From NCBI GenBank assembly GCA_021495925.1, contig JAKEKT010000084.1, positions 62,001 through 126,000 of the forward strand: 64,000 bases of DNA, read 5' to 3'. Positions 1 through 12,363 of the stretch are shown piece after piece. The position numbers and the translations under genes are program-made. How positions within the stretch are numbered: the stretch's first letter is position 1; every line of letters begins with the position of its first letter. The notes under the pieces are model-generated. The model ran no database searches. It was not told the origin of the DNA and was given only the letters and a program-made list of their open reading frames with translations. The stretch is from Diplodia intermedia (Eukaryota > Ascomycota > Dothideomycetes > Botryosphaeriales > Botryosphaeriaceae).

Positions 1-325
1 TGCGCTGCGAGCCTACGTGGATGGCCTGGTCCAGCTTCTTGGCCGAGGGCGCCATCTGGCGGCGCTCGCCATCGACACCGCTGTTCAGCTTGTCGATGAA
101 CTTGTCGACCAGGTTCTGGACAGTAGCCTCGTTCTGGCTAGAGTAGTCACCTGACGCTGAGACAAGCAGGGCGGTGATAGTCGCCGCCGCCTCGGCCAGC
201 GGCGAGGGCGCGCTGGGGTCGGCGTCCGGCTCGAAAGAGTTTGCTGCATGCTGAAGATAGCCCGCGCTGTACTCAGACAGCACGGGGTCGATGTGAGGGA
301 TCTGGGCGCGGATTTCAGCCTCCAT
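1..325 (-). CDS. GCN20/ABCF3-type ABC protein, N-terminal part (runs off the window)
   Basis: The first 108 codons are open on the minus strand from an ATG at 325 down to base 1, with no stop, so the gene continues beyond the left edge. The predicted N-terminus reads MEAEIRAQIPHIDPVLSEY and then a segment rich in alanine and acidic residues. This resembles the N-terminal region of the ABCF proteins GCN20 (yeast) and ABCF3 (human), where an 'E.P.ID..V.DY..G.L' pattern precedes the two ATPase cassettes. In that family the protein binds Gcn1 on ribosomes and helps activate the Gcn2 kinase during amino acid starvation. The ATP-binding cassettes themselves lie outside the window, so the call rests on the N-terminus only. 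It is divergent from the gene at 1775, with about 1.45 kb between the two starts. Confidence 0.6.
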   Translation of the reverse strand, partial: MEAEIRAQIPHIDPVLSEYSAGYLQHAANSFEPDADPSAPSPLAEAAATITALLVSASGDYSSQNEATVQNLVDKFIDKLNSGVDGERRQMAPSAKKLDQAIHVGSQR

Positions 326-1774
326 TGCGTGGACGGTGCGGAGCAGGTTGCGTCGAGGCCGGGATCGCGGCGGACTGAGCAGGTGAGCTTGCCGTGGCGT
401 TGCCTGTTCTGACGCTGGCGCGCGCGGTGTGTCGATGCTCTAGCGCTGCCTTGGGGCGGCGAGCTGCGCGCGCTGATTGGCCGGCCGTCTACGGCGCCTC
501 AGCAACAAGTCACCCTTGCGCTCTGCTGGGCGGACGAGAAAACGACCCGAGCGCTCTCCACAGATTGCTTTTCTTCCAGAATGCAGCCCAGCGATCGGTG
601 ATGCGGCGCCGTGGGCTGTGCTTCGTACCTCGCAGTGGGCCGTCGCCCAGATCCGCACACGCCATGTGCAAGCAAGGAATTAACTAAGCTCGATTATCTG
701 GCGCGCCATTTCGCACTGCGCGGCCAGGATCTGCCGGCAAGGCGCATCGTGGCGGCGGAGGAGAGGAGCGCTGTGGAGCCGGGCGCGTCTCGCCGGTTAC
801 AAGGTCAGCACTGCGAGCCGGCTGGGCGAGTCGGCGCGCTGGCGGACGGCGTTTTCTGAACAGTGAGGTTCTGTCGCTGGCGGGGCCTGTGTGCTTGTCC
901 ACGGCATGCTGCTGCAATACTCCGCGAAGCCGCCGTGCTTCTGATACAGCGCAGGGCCGGCGGGCTAGCTGTGCCGCAAAACAGCCTCATCTGCAAGGCC
1001 GCATTTGACAGAGCGCGAGGGCGCGTGTGGGCTCGTCGCTGACGTGCTGTTGGCGGGCGCGCCCGGATCTTGGGAGATTTGCATCTACGATTGGCTTAGG
1101 CGGGCCAGCTGAAGTAGCCGGTGAGCCTGCAAAGTGCACCGTCCCCCGCCGTCGGACACGGCATTGGACTGCAACGGTACCGCCGCCCATCGCAGAGCTC
1201 AGGGCTAGCGGGCTGCGCTCAACCACGGTTGGCCAGCGGAGACCCTGTGTCCTGCGAGGGCAGCATGCAGCAGCACCGTCCCTGACCTTTTTTTTATCCT
1301 GCGCGGCGAAGCGCCTGCGCGGCGGGCTAGCAGCGTCACGGCGGCCAAGCGCAGCGTGGGCAGCGCCGTGTAACGGGCGGGCGTTGCCATACTGACTACT
1401 ACGCAGGAGCCACCTTGTTGACATTCCACCTGAGAATCCATGTCCCGGTCCTAGCACGCTTTCGCTTACGAGGTTGACCCATTCAAGCCGCCGCCCAAAC
1501 TGTTGTCCGTCGATCCTACCGGCGCGCTGCCCACTCTAACAGTCGCAGGCACCTATAGTCCGTGAACTCCTTGGTCTTCCCTGCCAGCGTAGCTGTCCCT
1601 CCGTATGACAGCGTCTCCACCCGTCGCTCGCTTCTAACCTGCGGCGCCCAGCTGCGGCATCCCTCCCATGGTGCCCTCTACCTCCGCTATGCCATAATGA
1701 CCACGACCCACGCCGTCACGAGTCTCCTTTCTCTTGTGCCTTGCAGCTGGAGGCGGGCTGAGTAACCTGGAAGC
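326..1774. other. Divergent intergenic region, no supported gene
   Basis: This GC-rich interval separates two diverging genes and should hold both promoters and 5' leaders. Open frames here (for example 987-1457 on the minus strand) are rich in Arg, Ala and Pro, overlap one another on both strands, and show no family motif. They look like chance frames in GC-rich DNA. I saw no clear RNA gene or repeat. Confidence 0.5.
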
Positions 1775-4700
1775 ATGAAAACAGTACCCACGGTAGCTAC
1801 TGCCCCATCCACCGCTCGTTTTGTCAACACCGCGTTTTCTGCGGCATGCCCTCCCGCGCCCGAGCGCACGCCGCTTGTCCCGTTGCGCCCTGTGTGAACC
1901 TTGACGTGCTGCCATCGTCAATGGCTGACTCGCTTCTGTGATACAGCTGTGCGCTTCTGCCACCATTGTCGGCGTCTCGTCCGCCGGCCTGGCTCTCGGC
2001 CGCCCAGATTCCCAGCAACCACCAACGTCCTTTGCCAGAGAGACCACCGCCACGACCTTCGAGCGCGCCACCGAGTTCCAGCTGCCCTCGCGGCCGCACA
2101 CCTCAGCCGCCGCGCAACCGCCGCTGCCACCGTTGCTTGCGTCTTCACCGCTGGACGGCGCATTCGAGACGCGCCCAAACAATGACCCGGCGCCAATGCG
2201 ACGACCACGAGGCCTTACGCTCGAAAGCGACAGCTCCCGGCTGCGCGCCGCACAGGAGGCTGGAAAGAGGTTGTCGGCGCTGGACCCGGACGTGAGTGGA
2301 GGGGACGGCCGGGAGAGCAGCACGCGAGCGCGTCCGTCGTGGATGAAGCGGCTCTCCATCGTGTCCATCTCGCAGAGCTCGACGCGCTCCACCGCAAGCC
2401 CAGCGTCGCCGACGCTCTCGTACTCGAACGGGTCCATGGCCTTCTCCGTGGACGGCTCGAACGCCCCCATGATCGCAGGGGGCACGCCGTTGGCACCGCT
2501 GCCGCCAAACAAGCTTGTTAAGCGCTCGACATCAGTACGCAACCCCGCCGGTGCTGAGGCACGGCCGACGACCAGCTCATCACGACCAACACTGCGGCGG
2601 CCTGCCACGAGTCATCAGCGCTCCAAGACGCTGGGGTCGCGCCCTGCATTCATGGATGTGCCGCCAGGTCGTCCTGATAGCGTCGCCGCCACCAGCCCCC
2701 ACCGTGCCGACCCGGAGATCCGCTGGAGGCAGTTCTTCTCGGCCAAGGGTACCGTCGCCAAGAGGCGAGGATTGTCTGGAGATCCGAAGGTTATTACGCG
2801 GATAGTCCCAAGCGAGAAATACCACCCGACCCTGGTTCTGGCCAACTCGGTCACGGCTCCCACACTGGAAATGGAGGACGCTATCAGCCTGGCCGGCGAC
2901 AGCGACGGCGCCCGCAGTCGATCGCAGACTCCGGCATTCGTCGAGCTGCCGCCTTTCAGCCCCACGTCTATTTCTGAAACCCCCGCAGAGGCACTTGCAT
3001 CGCCCGAAACAGGCCAAGGGGAAGATCGTGCCCGGCGCCCTTTCTCTTTTAGTGGCTTCCTCGGAAATGTCCCGCTGTCAAGGAAACCGCACCGTCGGCG
3101 TCGCCTGTCAGCCGACGGCTTCGTCCGCGCCAGCAGCCGCCTCTCCACCGCAACCACTGCCTCGACCCGAGAGGGCTCGGGCGCAAGGACCAACGACGAG
3201 GTTGACACAATGCCGGAGCCGACAGATGCGAGCGGCACAGTCGACTCGCTCCGCGACATCCATTCTTCGTACAGCAGCCACACCGGCGACATCGCCGACG
3301 TCAGTTTCGAGTCCAGCAGGCCCTCGTCCTCGCCCGCCTTCGAGTCACGCACCGTGTCTTTGAGTAATACCTCCAATCACATCCCCTCCCGTGTTCCATC
3401 GCAGCATGGATACAATCCTCCGACCGCCCGTCCCCTCAGTCATCGCCCTGCCTCGCCGTCCTCCGCGCCAATCCGTCACTCCCGTTACTCTATTACCCCG
3501 TCCGAACAAGCTTCGACCCTGGTCGGCTCCGATTCCGAAGTGCGCATCTGGTCCGGAGAAGAGTCCGACACGGATCTCCAGAGCGACACCGTTTTCGATT
3601 CAATGCGCACAAGAGGCACCCGAGCCTCCTCAGGCGCCCGCGGGCCGACCATCGAAACCATCTTCGACGAATCGCCCCGGCCCGTGAAGAACAAGCTCTC
3701 GCCGTTAAGAGACCTGCTGCCCAAGGGCACCTTCCCAGAGCTGGACAAGCATTCCACCATTCAGGAAGAGGAGAGCAACTTCTCAACACCGGTTCGCTCG
3801 ATAGTGCCCGACCGTGCAAACGGAACCGGAGGCTCTCCAACCCCCGCGCCCCGTAGTACTTCTCGCTTTTCCTCCGACATTCCTTCCTCGCCACCGAACC
3901 CACTCAGTCTTGGTGCACTGGAGTGGGACATCAGCGCCGACGATGGCGACGATGGACGGTGGTCTTTTGATGAAGAAGATAGCGGCCTGTGGGAATTGAG
4001 CAGTGAGAAGACACCTAACACGTACCATGCTACTCAGCTGTCTCTTAGGCGCAGCAACCCAATTCTCACTGATCTGGATTCGCGCCCGGTCTCACTTTCC
4101 ACAGCACCACGACAATCTACCGACACTTTCGACAGAGACACAAGAAGCAGCATTTTTGATTGGTCCGAGTCTGCTGTTGCTGATTGGAGCGTTGGAAACC
4201 GTACCCCGCCTCGGCCCAACACCGTCCATGGCAAGAAAGATGCCAACACCAGAGGCAGCCGCTCAGTGGGCCGACGGGTACCGAGTGGTCTCCATGCACG
4301 CAGCCAGAGCGTCCCAGTCGTTCCGGACGCAGCGGGGAAAAGAGATCCCAGGATGACTAATAAGTTTGGCACCTGGGGCGTTGGTAGCAAGGGCGTTACT
4401 GAGGATTGGAACGACGACTTTGACTTTGGTGACTGCGATGGAGGCCTGGCTGAAACAAATCACGAAAAAGTCGAGAGTCCGTCGGCCATGTTTGTGCCCA
4501 AGAACATCAGGGAGCAGCAAAACAACGTGCTTGCCAATATCGGCTTGCTTCGGGAGTGGGGCCTCTTGATTGAGGAGTTGAAGGATCTACGAGCGCGCGC
4601 CGCGAGTCTCAACATCTTGGAAGGCTCCTACAAGAACATGTGGCAGCAGGTCGAGGCTATGATCGACTTGGCAGATCAGGAAGTTGACGAGCCGCTTGTG

Positions 4701-5366
4701 CCGCATCTATCAGCACCGTCATCTCCTGGTTTCGACGCTGACGCGTTCGACGAGCCTCCCAAAGGTACACCGGTCTCGGGTCGTGCAAGGGGGCGGTCCC
4801 TCCTTCAAGCTGCGAAAGACAGCATCAGCAACGGTGCTTCTCCTGCAATCTCAATCGGGATTAATACGAGACGAAAGTCAATCCTGACTACCGCGGATGA
4901 TATCTTCAGCAGCCCCTCCCCAACGCCAAGGACGCCAACAGACACGCCACAGGTCATGCCTACCACTCGTCCGCGGAAGAATTCTGAAGTCGTTGCACTA
5001 TCGGTAATCGAGGCGCTTCAACAACGCAGGAACGCGGACTCGCTCCCTCAGGAACCAGGCACTCCCACCAAGAAGGTTCCATTTGATACTGGGACACTCA
5101 AACACATCGTGCCTTATGTCAACGGTCTCATGCACCAAGCCAAGGCAGCTCTGCGGGAAACCGAGCACCTCTATTCCAGCCCAACTCAGACGCCAACTAC
5201 TGGCAATTCCCCCTTCCGCCGCTTCTTTGCCGATCAACTTGACGAATCTCCTTCCCGCCGAAGCCGAACTCGCTCACGAATGGCTCTTTCCGACAACACT
5301 TTTGATACGCAAGAAAGTGAGCTGGTCACCAAGACGCAACAGATGAAGTTAATGACGGTCATGTAG
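1775..5366 (+). CDS. Large serine/proline-rich protein of unknown function
   Basis: I do not recognise this gene. The long frame lacks a good ATG at its 5' end. An upstream exon from the ATG at 1775 to 1891 joins it in frame through a 55-base intron (1892-1946; donor GTGTGA, branch CTGAC, acceptor ACAG). The product is about 1178 residues. The first 800 or so are low-complexity, rich in Ser, Pro, Arg and Thr with many SP/TP pairs, so it is probably disordered and a kinase substrate. The most ordered part is near residues 845-955: a short block containing EDWNDDFDFG, then a predicted helical stretch of about 60 residues. The C-terminus (about 1125-1178) has FRRFFADQLDESPSRR and looks conserved-like. 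A cell-cycle or septation scaffold is conceivable, but I cannot tie it to a family. The exon 1 choice is the least certain part. Confidence 0.6.
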
Positions 5367-7904
5367 AGTCTACGAAACACTAACAAGGAGGAAGGGCGAG
5401 GAGAAGACAAAATCCACGAGTTGAATTATCCATAGCAACCCGATGGCCATGATCCGCCCCAAACACGACTCCCCCGCAATGGCAGGAGCAGGGAGCAGGA
5501 CATCCATACGGGTCCATCATCATTTCCTTGAATTGTTCAGATGCTGTTCTGGGGAAGCGAGAAGCCTCCAAGTTCACGTATGCATCGCCACAACCTTTTT
5601 CTTTCGGGGTCCTCAGCGGCGAAGAAGCGTGTGTTTGTGTACCTATTTCATTGGGTTTCCTATTTCCTTTTCCTTGGTCTTGCGGCATTTGAGCGAGTCT
5701 TTTCAATGCGCGGTAAGGGGTCTGCAACGGCATCAGGTTTTCCCGATTTTGTTTGGTTATTGTATGTGCGAGCCTTCGATTCTGCGCATCATCTTCCGGC
5801 TCGGGTCCCTCGAAAATCGACCTCTGGTAGGCACAGGTGCGGCTCTGAGCATGGTTCATTTCTTCCTAGTTGGACGCACAACAAAAAGATGCATGTGGGA
5901 TTGCGCTTGGGTTGTTTGCCATTTTTTCTTTCCTTTTGTACCATTGTCATATCATTGGTTCTTCGTTTTCCGCGGCACTACGGACCTGGTAATGAAACGG
6001 TATGGCAGCCTCGTCGGCTTGCTGCTCGACCGGATCTCTCGAGAGGGCAGCAGCGGGTTGCATGCGGATTTGTCAGTTGCGGGAGACACGCGCGGACGGC
6101 AACGGCTCGGCGGGTACTATCATGTTGGCGGACGGCGAGTTTCACTCGTTCGGTCGTCCGGCACATACGGGACGGCAGGCACTGACGGAAGCAACCGCGG
6201 GTCTCAAGATTTGGGATACGGAGCATTGGGCTGGTTGGATCTTCTGTTATTGTATGGAAAAAGGAAACAACGAGCGGCAGGTCCGGCCCAGCTGGCCTCT
6301 GCACGCGCGTGAGTCACGGTCGGTATAGCATATAAATAGGCATGCTCCAATACACATAGAGCGGAGGTCTTCCGTTGCAAAGCAGCTGTCTGTGCAACGC
6401 GGCGCTGGTGACGTGTTTCGGCCACGATGGGTCGAGGCATCTTAGGTGGTGGTGTTAACTCGGGGATTGCGTAGGTACAAAACAGGATGGGCGCGGATTC
6501 GAGCATGGAGGACCCGCCAGCCACAGCAGCATTATTCCCAAGCAGGCGAGGCAGCGTCCGAAACGGGCAGGCACGGCCGGTGCCTTGTTTCTACGGGCGG
6601 CGCAGACAGGCATGGCGGGCGACTCATGCACAACAAAGCCCGGCACCCGCCATCCGCGCCCAGCCAGCCTCGCGGGCCTTGCTGACGCGCAGCTGAGAGC
6701 AGCGTCGTCGTCGGGGCGAGCAGAGACAATATAACTGACACGGGCTCCCTTGCGTTGCCGTCGCTGAGCGGCTGTCTCATCCAACGCTGCTGCCGCGGAC
6801 GAGATTGGGGCGGCTTGACGAGCGTGCAGCAACAAGGGCAGAAAATCATAAACGCCGCCGCTGGTGAGACGTGACACCAACCGATTCGGGGGGCGGGAAG
6901 GCCGGGGATCTGAGGGCGGAGGGGAGGGGGGAGGGGCGATCGTCCTGTGTGTCTTGCGTGTGTGATCGACGTGCCGCCTCGCGTACTGCGTACATCACCC
7001 AAGACGCATCGCGCTTTCCACAGCTCCAGCCGGTGCAACGACGAGCTGGCGGCCGCAATAAGCGCAGCGCACTACTCCCGCGCGTAGAGTGCTCTTTCCG
7101 ATGGATGTGAGGACGTACCGTGTTTCTCTATATTGGCCCTTCCTTTTGCTCGGCCGAATGCTTCTTCGCCCGCGTCGCCCTGAGCCTGGCGCTGTGGTAC
7201 GGCCCACGCTAGAATCTATGGTTTCCGGAACCCCCTCCCGCCACGCCTGGCGTCGCTTCGAGCCGAACAGCGGGACAACGTGGGCGTTGGGCCACCTACC
7301 ACGCCAGCCTCGGACTAACAGCAAAAGCAACCACGGATACCGGTACGTACCAGATCTGCCGAGTACGAAGCAGTCGCGATCGGCAGACACTAGCTTACTC
7401 GCGTTTCCAAACGGCCTCAGCAGCAAAAACCTAAGAGCCACCTCCGCATTTCATCATCGTCGTAGCGTCAACCGTCGTCGTCGGCGCGCCGCATCCTTCC
7501 CACTTTCCCACTTTGCCTGGCGGCACTGCGCATCCAGTTTCCATCATCGTATTCCTGTCGCCCCGCGCCAGCAACATCCCCGTCGTGCCGTTCTCGCGCT
7601 GCTTTCCCCATTGCTCGGCCGGCCGGTGGTGGCAGCGCGGGAACGGCGCTAGCAAGCTTGCTTTGACTTTTTCCCATTCATCGTCTCCGCCCGCTCGCTT
7701 GCTGCCGCGGCTGCAGCAGCAGAGAAGACCAATTTGCACTTCATTTCGCCACCCGCGCCAGTAAGAGCGGCGCGATCGAAGCAGGCCCATGGAAGGTTCC
7801 CCCACGCAGGCAGCCAGCCTCAACAGCCTTCCAAGATGCACCCACCCCTCCTTCCTTTCCCGGGGGCCCCTCCCGGCACGAGCATCTAACCCTGCTCCCT
7901 GTTC

Positions 7905-7939
7905 CTGCTGCCGCCGCCGCCGCTGCTGCTGCTGCTGCT
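7905..7939. repeat. GCC/GCT trinucleotide repeat
   Basis: CTGCTGCCGCCG-type triplets pass into a run of GCT units. It lies outside any supported coding region. Confidence 0.8.
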
Positions 7940-9410
7940 AAAATAGCGACGCGTATGTCTCCCCTGTTCCGGCCCCCAAAACGACCGCCTGGTCGGGATT
8001 ACATTCCTGTCCGTTCCCGCTTTTTTCTCCCAGCACTCTCCCATTTTCCTATCTCGTCGTTCGTTGTTGTTGGTTCTCCACCCCGTCGGTCGTGCCATCA
8101 GCTTCTTCCCCCCCCTCTCGCCACCAGGATCCCGTCGTTTCGGAGATTCGGCTTGGGAGCTGTGGGATATGTAGCTGCTGGGGGGCTGGCTGGCTGCCTT
8201 GCGGCTGGGCTGCCTTGGTTCCTGCCTGCTAACTACCCAGTGTGTGGCTGATGGTGGGGAGGAGGAAGTGCTTCCATGTAATAATGATGATGGTGGATGA
8301 TGAGAGCATGAACCCGCGCCGCAGCCACCGGCGCGTAGCACCACCCCAGCGTCGTCCCCCCCCCCCCTCCCCCCCGCCCCGCTTTGCTTGGCGCGTACAC
8401 ACAAGCAGTGTGGCAGCGGCACATACTACCCCTCTTTTCCCGGCTCTTCGGCTGCGCCGCTTTCCTTGTCCTGCGCCCTTGTCTCTGTCTGTTACTCGCT
8501 TTTTTCCCCCCCGGACCTCGCATCATGCTTCTTCTCTCGTCGTCGATTATTCTGCATGCCCTTTTTTGTTTTTTGCCTTTTGAGGCTGTTTCGAGCGGCT
8601 CGTATGCATGACGTTCGCCGGGGTATGTGCGTTTCGGACTGAGGAGGGGAGGGGGGAAAATAGTCTCGCGATTGTTTACTTTTTCCCTCATTCGTGCAGG
8701 ACATGTTTTTGGCCGGGTGGATGATGATGGATGGGGATGGGGATGGAGGCAAAATGTCCGAACTCCGAACGTTTGGGAAGAGGGGGGACGGTAGACGCCA
8801 TTTTGCCCTGCGCCGACCCTGCGGTTTTGCTTAGCATGCGTTGCTGCCGTGGTTGGCCGATTATTGTTGCTGTATGCACGAGGAGGGGCTGGCTGCTGGT
8901 TCGGTTCGGTTCGGCCTAGCTACCAAGCGCTTCCCGCTCAATGGGGTTTCTGAAATGGCAGCTGGAATGATGATGCCGCGTCTGCACCAGAAGACACGTA
9001 AAGGTGAGGGGCTTATACACGTTGTGAATCCCCCCTCCCTGCGCGAGGCAGCTCTACCCTTCAACACCTCCACTGCCAGAGTAAAGTTGATTCTCCGTGC
9101 GCCCGTGTCCTGCCTGGGAGGTCTTCTTCTGCCCAACCGGCTGCTCTCCCTTCCCCTCTTCCCACTCTCACCTCGGCCGCCACGCTCGGGGCGATGCGGG
9201 GAAAGGGCGTAAGCAAATGATGTGGGGGGCTGGGGGAGGTGAGGTGGCACCTCGGGAAAAACGCGTGAGCAAAGCGTTCGTCCGCCCCCGTTGTTGGTGG
9301 CGCCGGTGTGCTTACATTTTTTTCGTGTGATCCCGTCGTCGTGTCCTTTTTCTCTCTTTTCTTTGTCTCCTCGACGTGTAGCAGAAGAACCGGCGACGCT
9401 TCACTGCAAT

Positions 9411-9442
9411 ATCATCGTCGTCGTCGTCGTCGTCATCGTCGT
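9411..9442. repeat. ATC/GTC trinucleotide microsatellite
   Basis: About ten consecutive triplets, mostly GTC with interspersed ATC, lie roughly 300 bases upstream of the monooxygenase start, probably within its promoter or leader. Confidence 0.8.
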
Positions 9443-9741
9443 CCATCTGATCCGCTGGCATCTGAAGTAAGGGCGGACTTCATCATTCAAGAAAGCCAAA
9501 GACTTGTGTTCCTTGTTCCGCTAGCCCCGCTGTAGCTCTTAGTCGCAGAAAGTCGAACGAACGTTCCACCCAGCGCCGCGGGACCGCAATCAGTCAGCAG
9601 TGGGAGAAGGAAGCGTCGTACCTGAATACCCCGATCAACCTCAACCCTTCCGACGAGTTCCGACCGGCTCGAACGAGGCAGCCAGATAGACGGTCAGACA
9701 GACAGAAAGAGAGAGAGAGAAAGAGAGGAAATAGCTACACG

Positions 9742-11975
9742 ATGCGCAAAGGCGACGAACGCGTGATCCACCACGTCGGCGGCTACGGCCCGGATGCGTA
9801 TACGTAAGGCACCTTTGATTCTTAAGCTTCTTCATCTTCATCTTCTCTCTCTCTATGTCCTCAATCCATTACCTCCCACTCATTTGTCCCCCAAAGCCAC
9901 AACCATCCACCTTCCCCCTCTCATCCCACGCAGACCTCCACCAAAAAAAGAAAAAGATAAAAGAAATAAACCATAGAGCATCAAACCAACCCTTTTATAT
10001 TATATTATATATACAAACACAAAAACCATTCTAACCCCCCAACCCCGGCCCACACAACAGCTACTACCCCATCCTCATCGTCGGCGCCGGCGAATCCGGC
10101 ATCGCCACCGCCTGCCGCCTCAAGACCTCCCTCGGCGGCGGCTACTCCCAATTCCGGCTCGTCGAGCGGCAGTCGGGCGTCGGCGGCACGTGGTGGATAA
10201 ACCGGTACCCGGGCGTCGCCTGCGACGTGCCCGGCATCTTCTACTCCTTCTCCTTCGCGCCCTTCCTGACCAAGTGGGCCAAGTTCTTCCCTCCGGGCGC
10301 CAATGTGGTCGAGTATCTGGAAGAGGTGCTGGAGCGATGGGGCGTCGCGGATAAGGTGACGTGTGATTGCGAGGTCAAATCGGCCGTGTGGAGGGAGGGA
10401 GGGGAGGGAGGCGGCGGCGGCGGCGGTGGGTTCTGGGATGTCGAGTTGTGGCATCTGAAGACGGGGGTGGGCGATTTGAGTTACAAGGAGAGAGAGGGGT
10501 TGTTGGCGGCGGGTGGGGAGGAGGCGGTGGTGGTAAGGAAGGAGAGGGTGAGGGCGAAGGTGATGGTGAGTTGCGTGGGGGGCTTGGTGGAGCCGAGGGG
10601 GTGGCCCGAGGAGGGGGTGCCCGGGAGGGAGAGGTTCGAGGGCGAGGTCTTCCACTCCGCGCGGTGGCGGCATGATGTCGATGTGAGGGGGAAGGATGTG
10701 GTGGTTGTGGGGACGGGGTGCAGTGCTGCGCAGCTGGTGCCGAAGCTGGTCAAGGACGAGATGGGGGCGAAGAGCGTGACGCAGGTTATGCGCTCGCCGC
10801 CTTGGGTTGTCCCCAGGCAGACGCCGCCGGGCGGTGATGAGTGGTGGGAGCGCTGGAGCCCGGCGCTGATGGGGTACGTGCCGGGGCTGGAGCGCTCGCT
10901 GAGGCTACTGACGGCTGCGGGGGCTGAGTATGACTTCCGGCTGTTTCAGAACGGGGAGTGGAATGAGAAGGAGAGAAAGAAGCTCGAGGGGAAGTTGTTG
11001 GAGCACATGCGTAAGACTGTCCCAGAGAAGTACCACGAGATTCTCACTCCGGACTATGGCGTCGGCTGCAAGCGCCGCATCTTCGACGCCACCTGGTTCC
11101 CCGGGCTGCAGGACCCGCGCATCGAGCTCACGACGCAGCCTCTGACTGCAGTGAATGAGAAGAGCGTCACGTTGGGGGCTGGGCGAGTCTATCCCAAGCG
11201 CTCCGGTAAGGAGGAGGGTGAGGAGGCGGAGAGAACGATTCCGGCGGACATCATCGTCGTGGCGAACGGCTTCGACACGACCAAGTGGCTGCATCCGCTC
11301 AAGGTGGTCGGCCGCGATGGGCAGGACCTGGTCGAGGTGATGGAGCAGCGTGGCGGGCCGCAGGCGTACCAGGGCACTGCGATGGATGGCTTTCCGAACT
11401 TCTTCATGGTGTTTGGCCCCAACACGGCGACGGGCCACAGCTCGGTCATCATGGCGACGGAGAACATGGTGAACTACGCGCTGAAGTTCATCAAACCCAT
11501 CGTGCAGGGCGACGCCGAGACGGCCGAGGTGAAGAAGGAGGCCGAGGAAGACTACACGCGCGACGTGCAGCGGAGCCTGAAAGACACCGTGTTTGGCAGC
11601 GGCGGGTGCAACAGCTGGTATTTCGACAAGAAGACGGGATGGAACTCGAGCGTCTATCCGTAAGTGGGTCCAACTGGATGCGTAGAGCTCGCTGACGTGA
11701 GGGCGATCAGGTACACTCAGATCTGGTTCGGGTTGAGGTGCATGTTCCCCGTGTGGTCTGACTGGAACATCACGTACACGCGGAAGGGGCTGGTGAAACT
11801 GTACCTGCAGCGTGGCCTGCGCGTGCTGACCGCTTTGGTGCTCCTGACTGGTGCATGGAAGGCGCGCCAGAGGGGTCTCAAGGTAGCCGACCTGCGTGTG
11901 GCAGCGAAGATTGGCGTTGGAATCCTGCTTGACCGCGGGATCGATCTTCTCAGGACCGTGAAGCAACTGCTGTGA
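9742..11975 (+). CDS. Flavin-dependent monooxygenase, Baeyer-Villiger type
   Basis: The product is predicted to use FAD and NADPH to insert oxygen into a ketone or to hydroxylate; the substrate is unknown. There are three exons: 9742-9803, 10061-11659 and 11711-11975. Introns are 9804-10060 (GTAAGG...ACAG, 257 bases) and 11660-11710 (GTAAGT...TCAG, 51 bases, branch CTGAC). Protein length is about 641 residues. The FAD-binding GAGESG lies near residues 29-34. FEGEVFHSARW near 212-222 matches the FxGxxxHxxxW fingerprint of type I Baeyer-Villiger enzymes. A second dinucleotide site, VVVVGTGCSA, lies near 233-242, and ANGFDTT corresponds to the ATG-like motif of this superfamily. A glycine run near residue 125 is an unusual local insertion. 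The third exon adds a Trp-rich and then hydrophobic tail that may touch a membrane. A Zn2Cys6 regulator follows 388 bases downstream on the same strand. Confidence 0.88.
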
Positions 11976-12363
11976 GGCGTGTTTCGATGGTGTTTGCTGC
12001 TCGCGGCGGCTCCAATGAGTTCAAGACTGAGACTGAGAATGCAGTTTGTTAGATGTGGTCGAGAATGCAAATCTGAATGTCAGTAGGAAGTTGGACAGGG
12101 CAATGAATCTCCTCATCTGGTAGCGAAGCGGGACCTTGTGGTGCACAGGTGATGCTGATGCCGATTGAATTTGGGCCATCGCTGATTGGCGCAGGCAGCG
12201 CGCTGAGGCCTCGGATGAGGAAAGGGCATCGAGGGCGGAGCGCCTCCGCTTCCTTCCCCACGCCGAGATCGACGCTTGACGCAGCAGCCACGCTCAATCC
12301 GCCGACGAGCACACGCCCGGTGAGGCGCGCAACCCCAGAAGTGCCCTCGACCAGCGCCCCAGC
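11976..12363. other. Intergenic spacer between monooxygenase and regulator
   Basis: Holds the 3' end of the monooxygenase gene and the presumed promoter and leader of the downstream regulator. I saw no gene or repeat. Confidence 0.5.

Larger units (their letters stand above)
5367..9741. other. 4.4-kb gene-free tract with simple repeats
   Basis: No frame here has a recognisable domain, good start and splice pattern together. The proximal part is presumably the 3' end of the gene ending at 5366. From about 7.5 to 9.7 kb the plus strand is strongly pyrimidine-rich, as in long fungal promoters and 5' leaders. It contains a GCC/GCT triplet run (7905-7939), a C-rich run (8356-8380), tandem GGTTC units near 8900, and an ATC/GTC triplet run (9411-9442). 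A TATAAATA box sits at 6331-6338 with no gene obviously attached. The tract probably includes the promoter of the monooxygenase starting at 9742. An unannotated non-coding transcript cannot be excluded. Confidence 0.5.

Noticed and set aside
5443..6312. 289-codon plus-strand frame with Phe/Cys-rich text
   Set aside because: No domain, poor composition and no splice context. It overlaps other frames and most likely is 3' flank of the preceding gene.
7886..8422. 178-codon minus-strand frame
   Set aside because: Its apparent Ser and Gly runs come from the GCT/GCC repeat and C-rich DNA; no family motif.
10905..11966. 353-codon minus-strand frame
   Set aside because: Antisense to the monooxygenase, with no family features.
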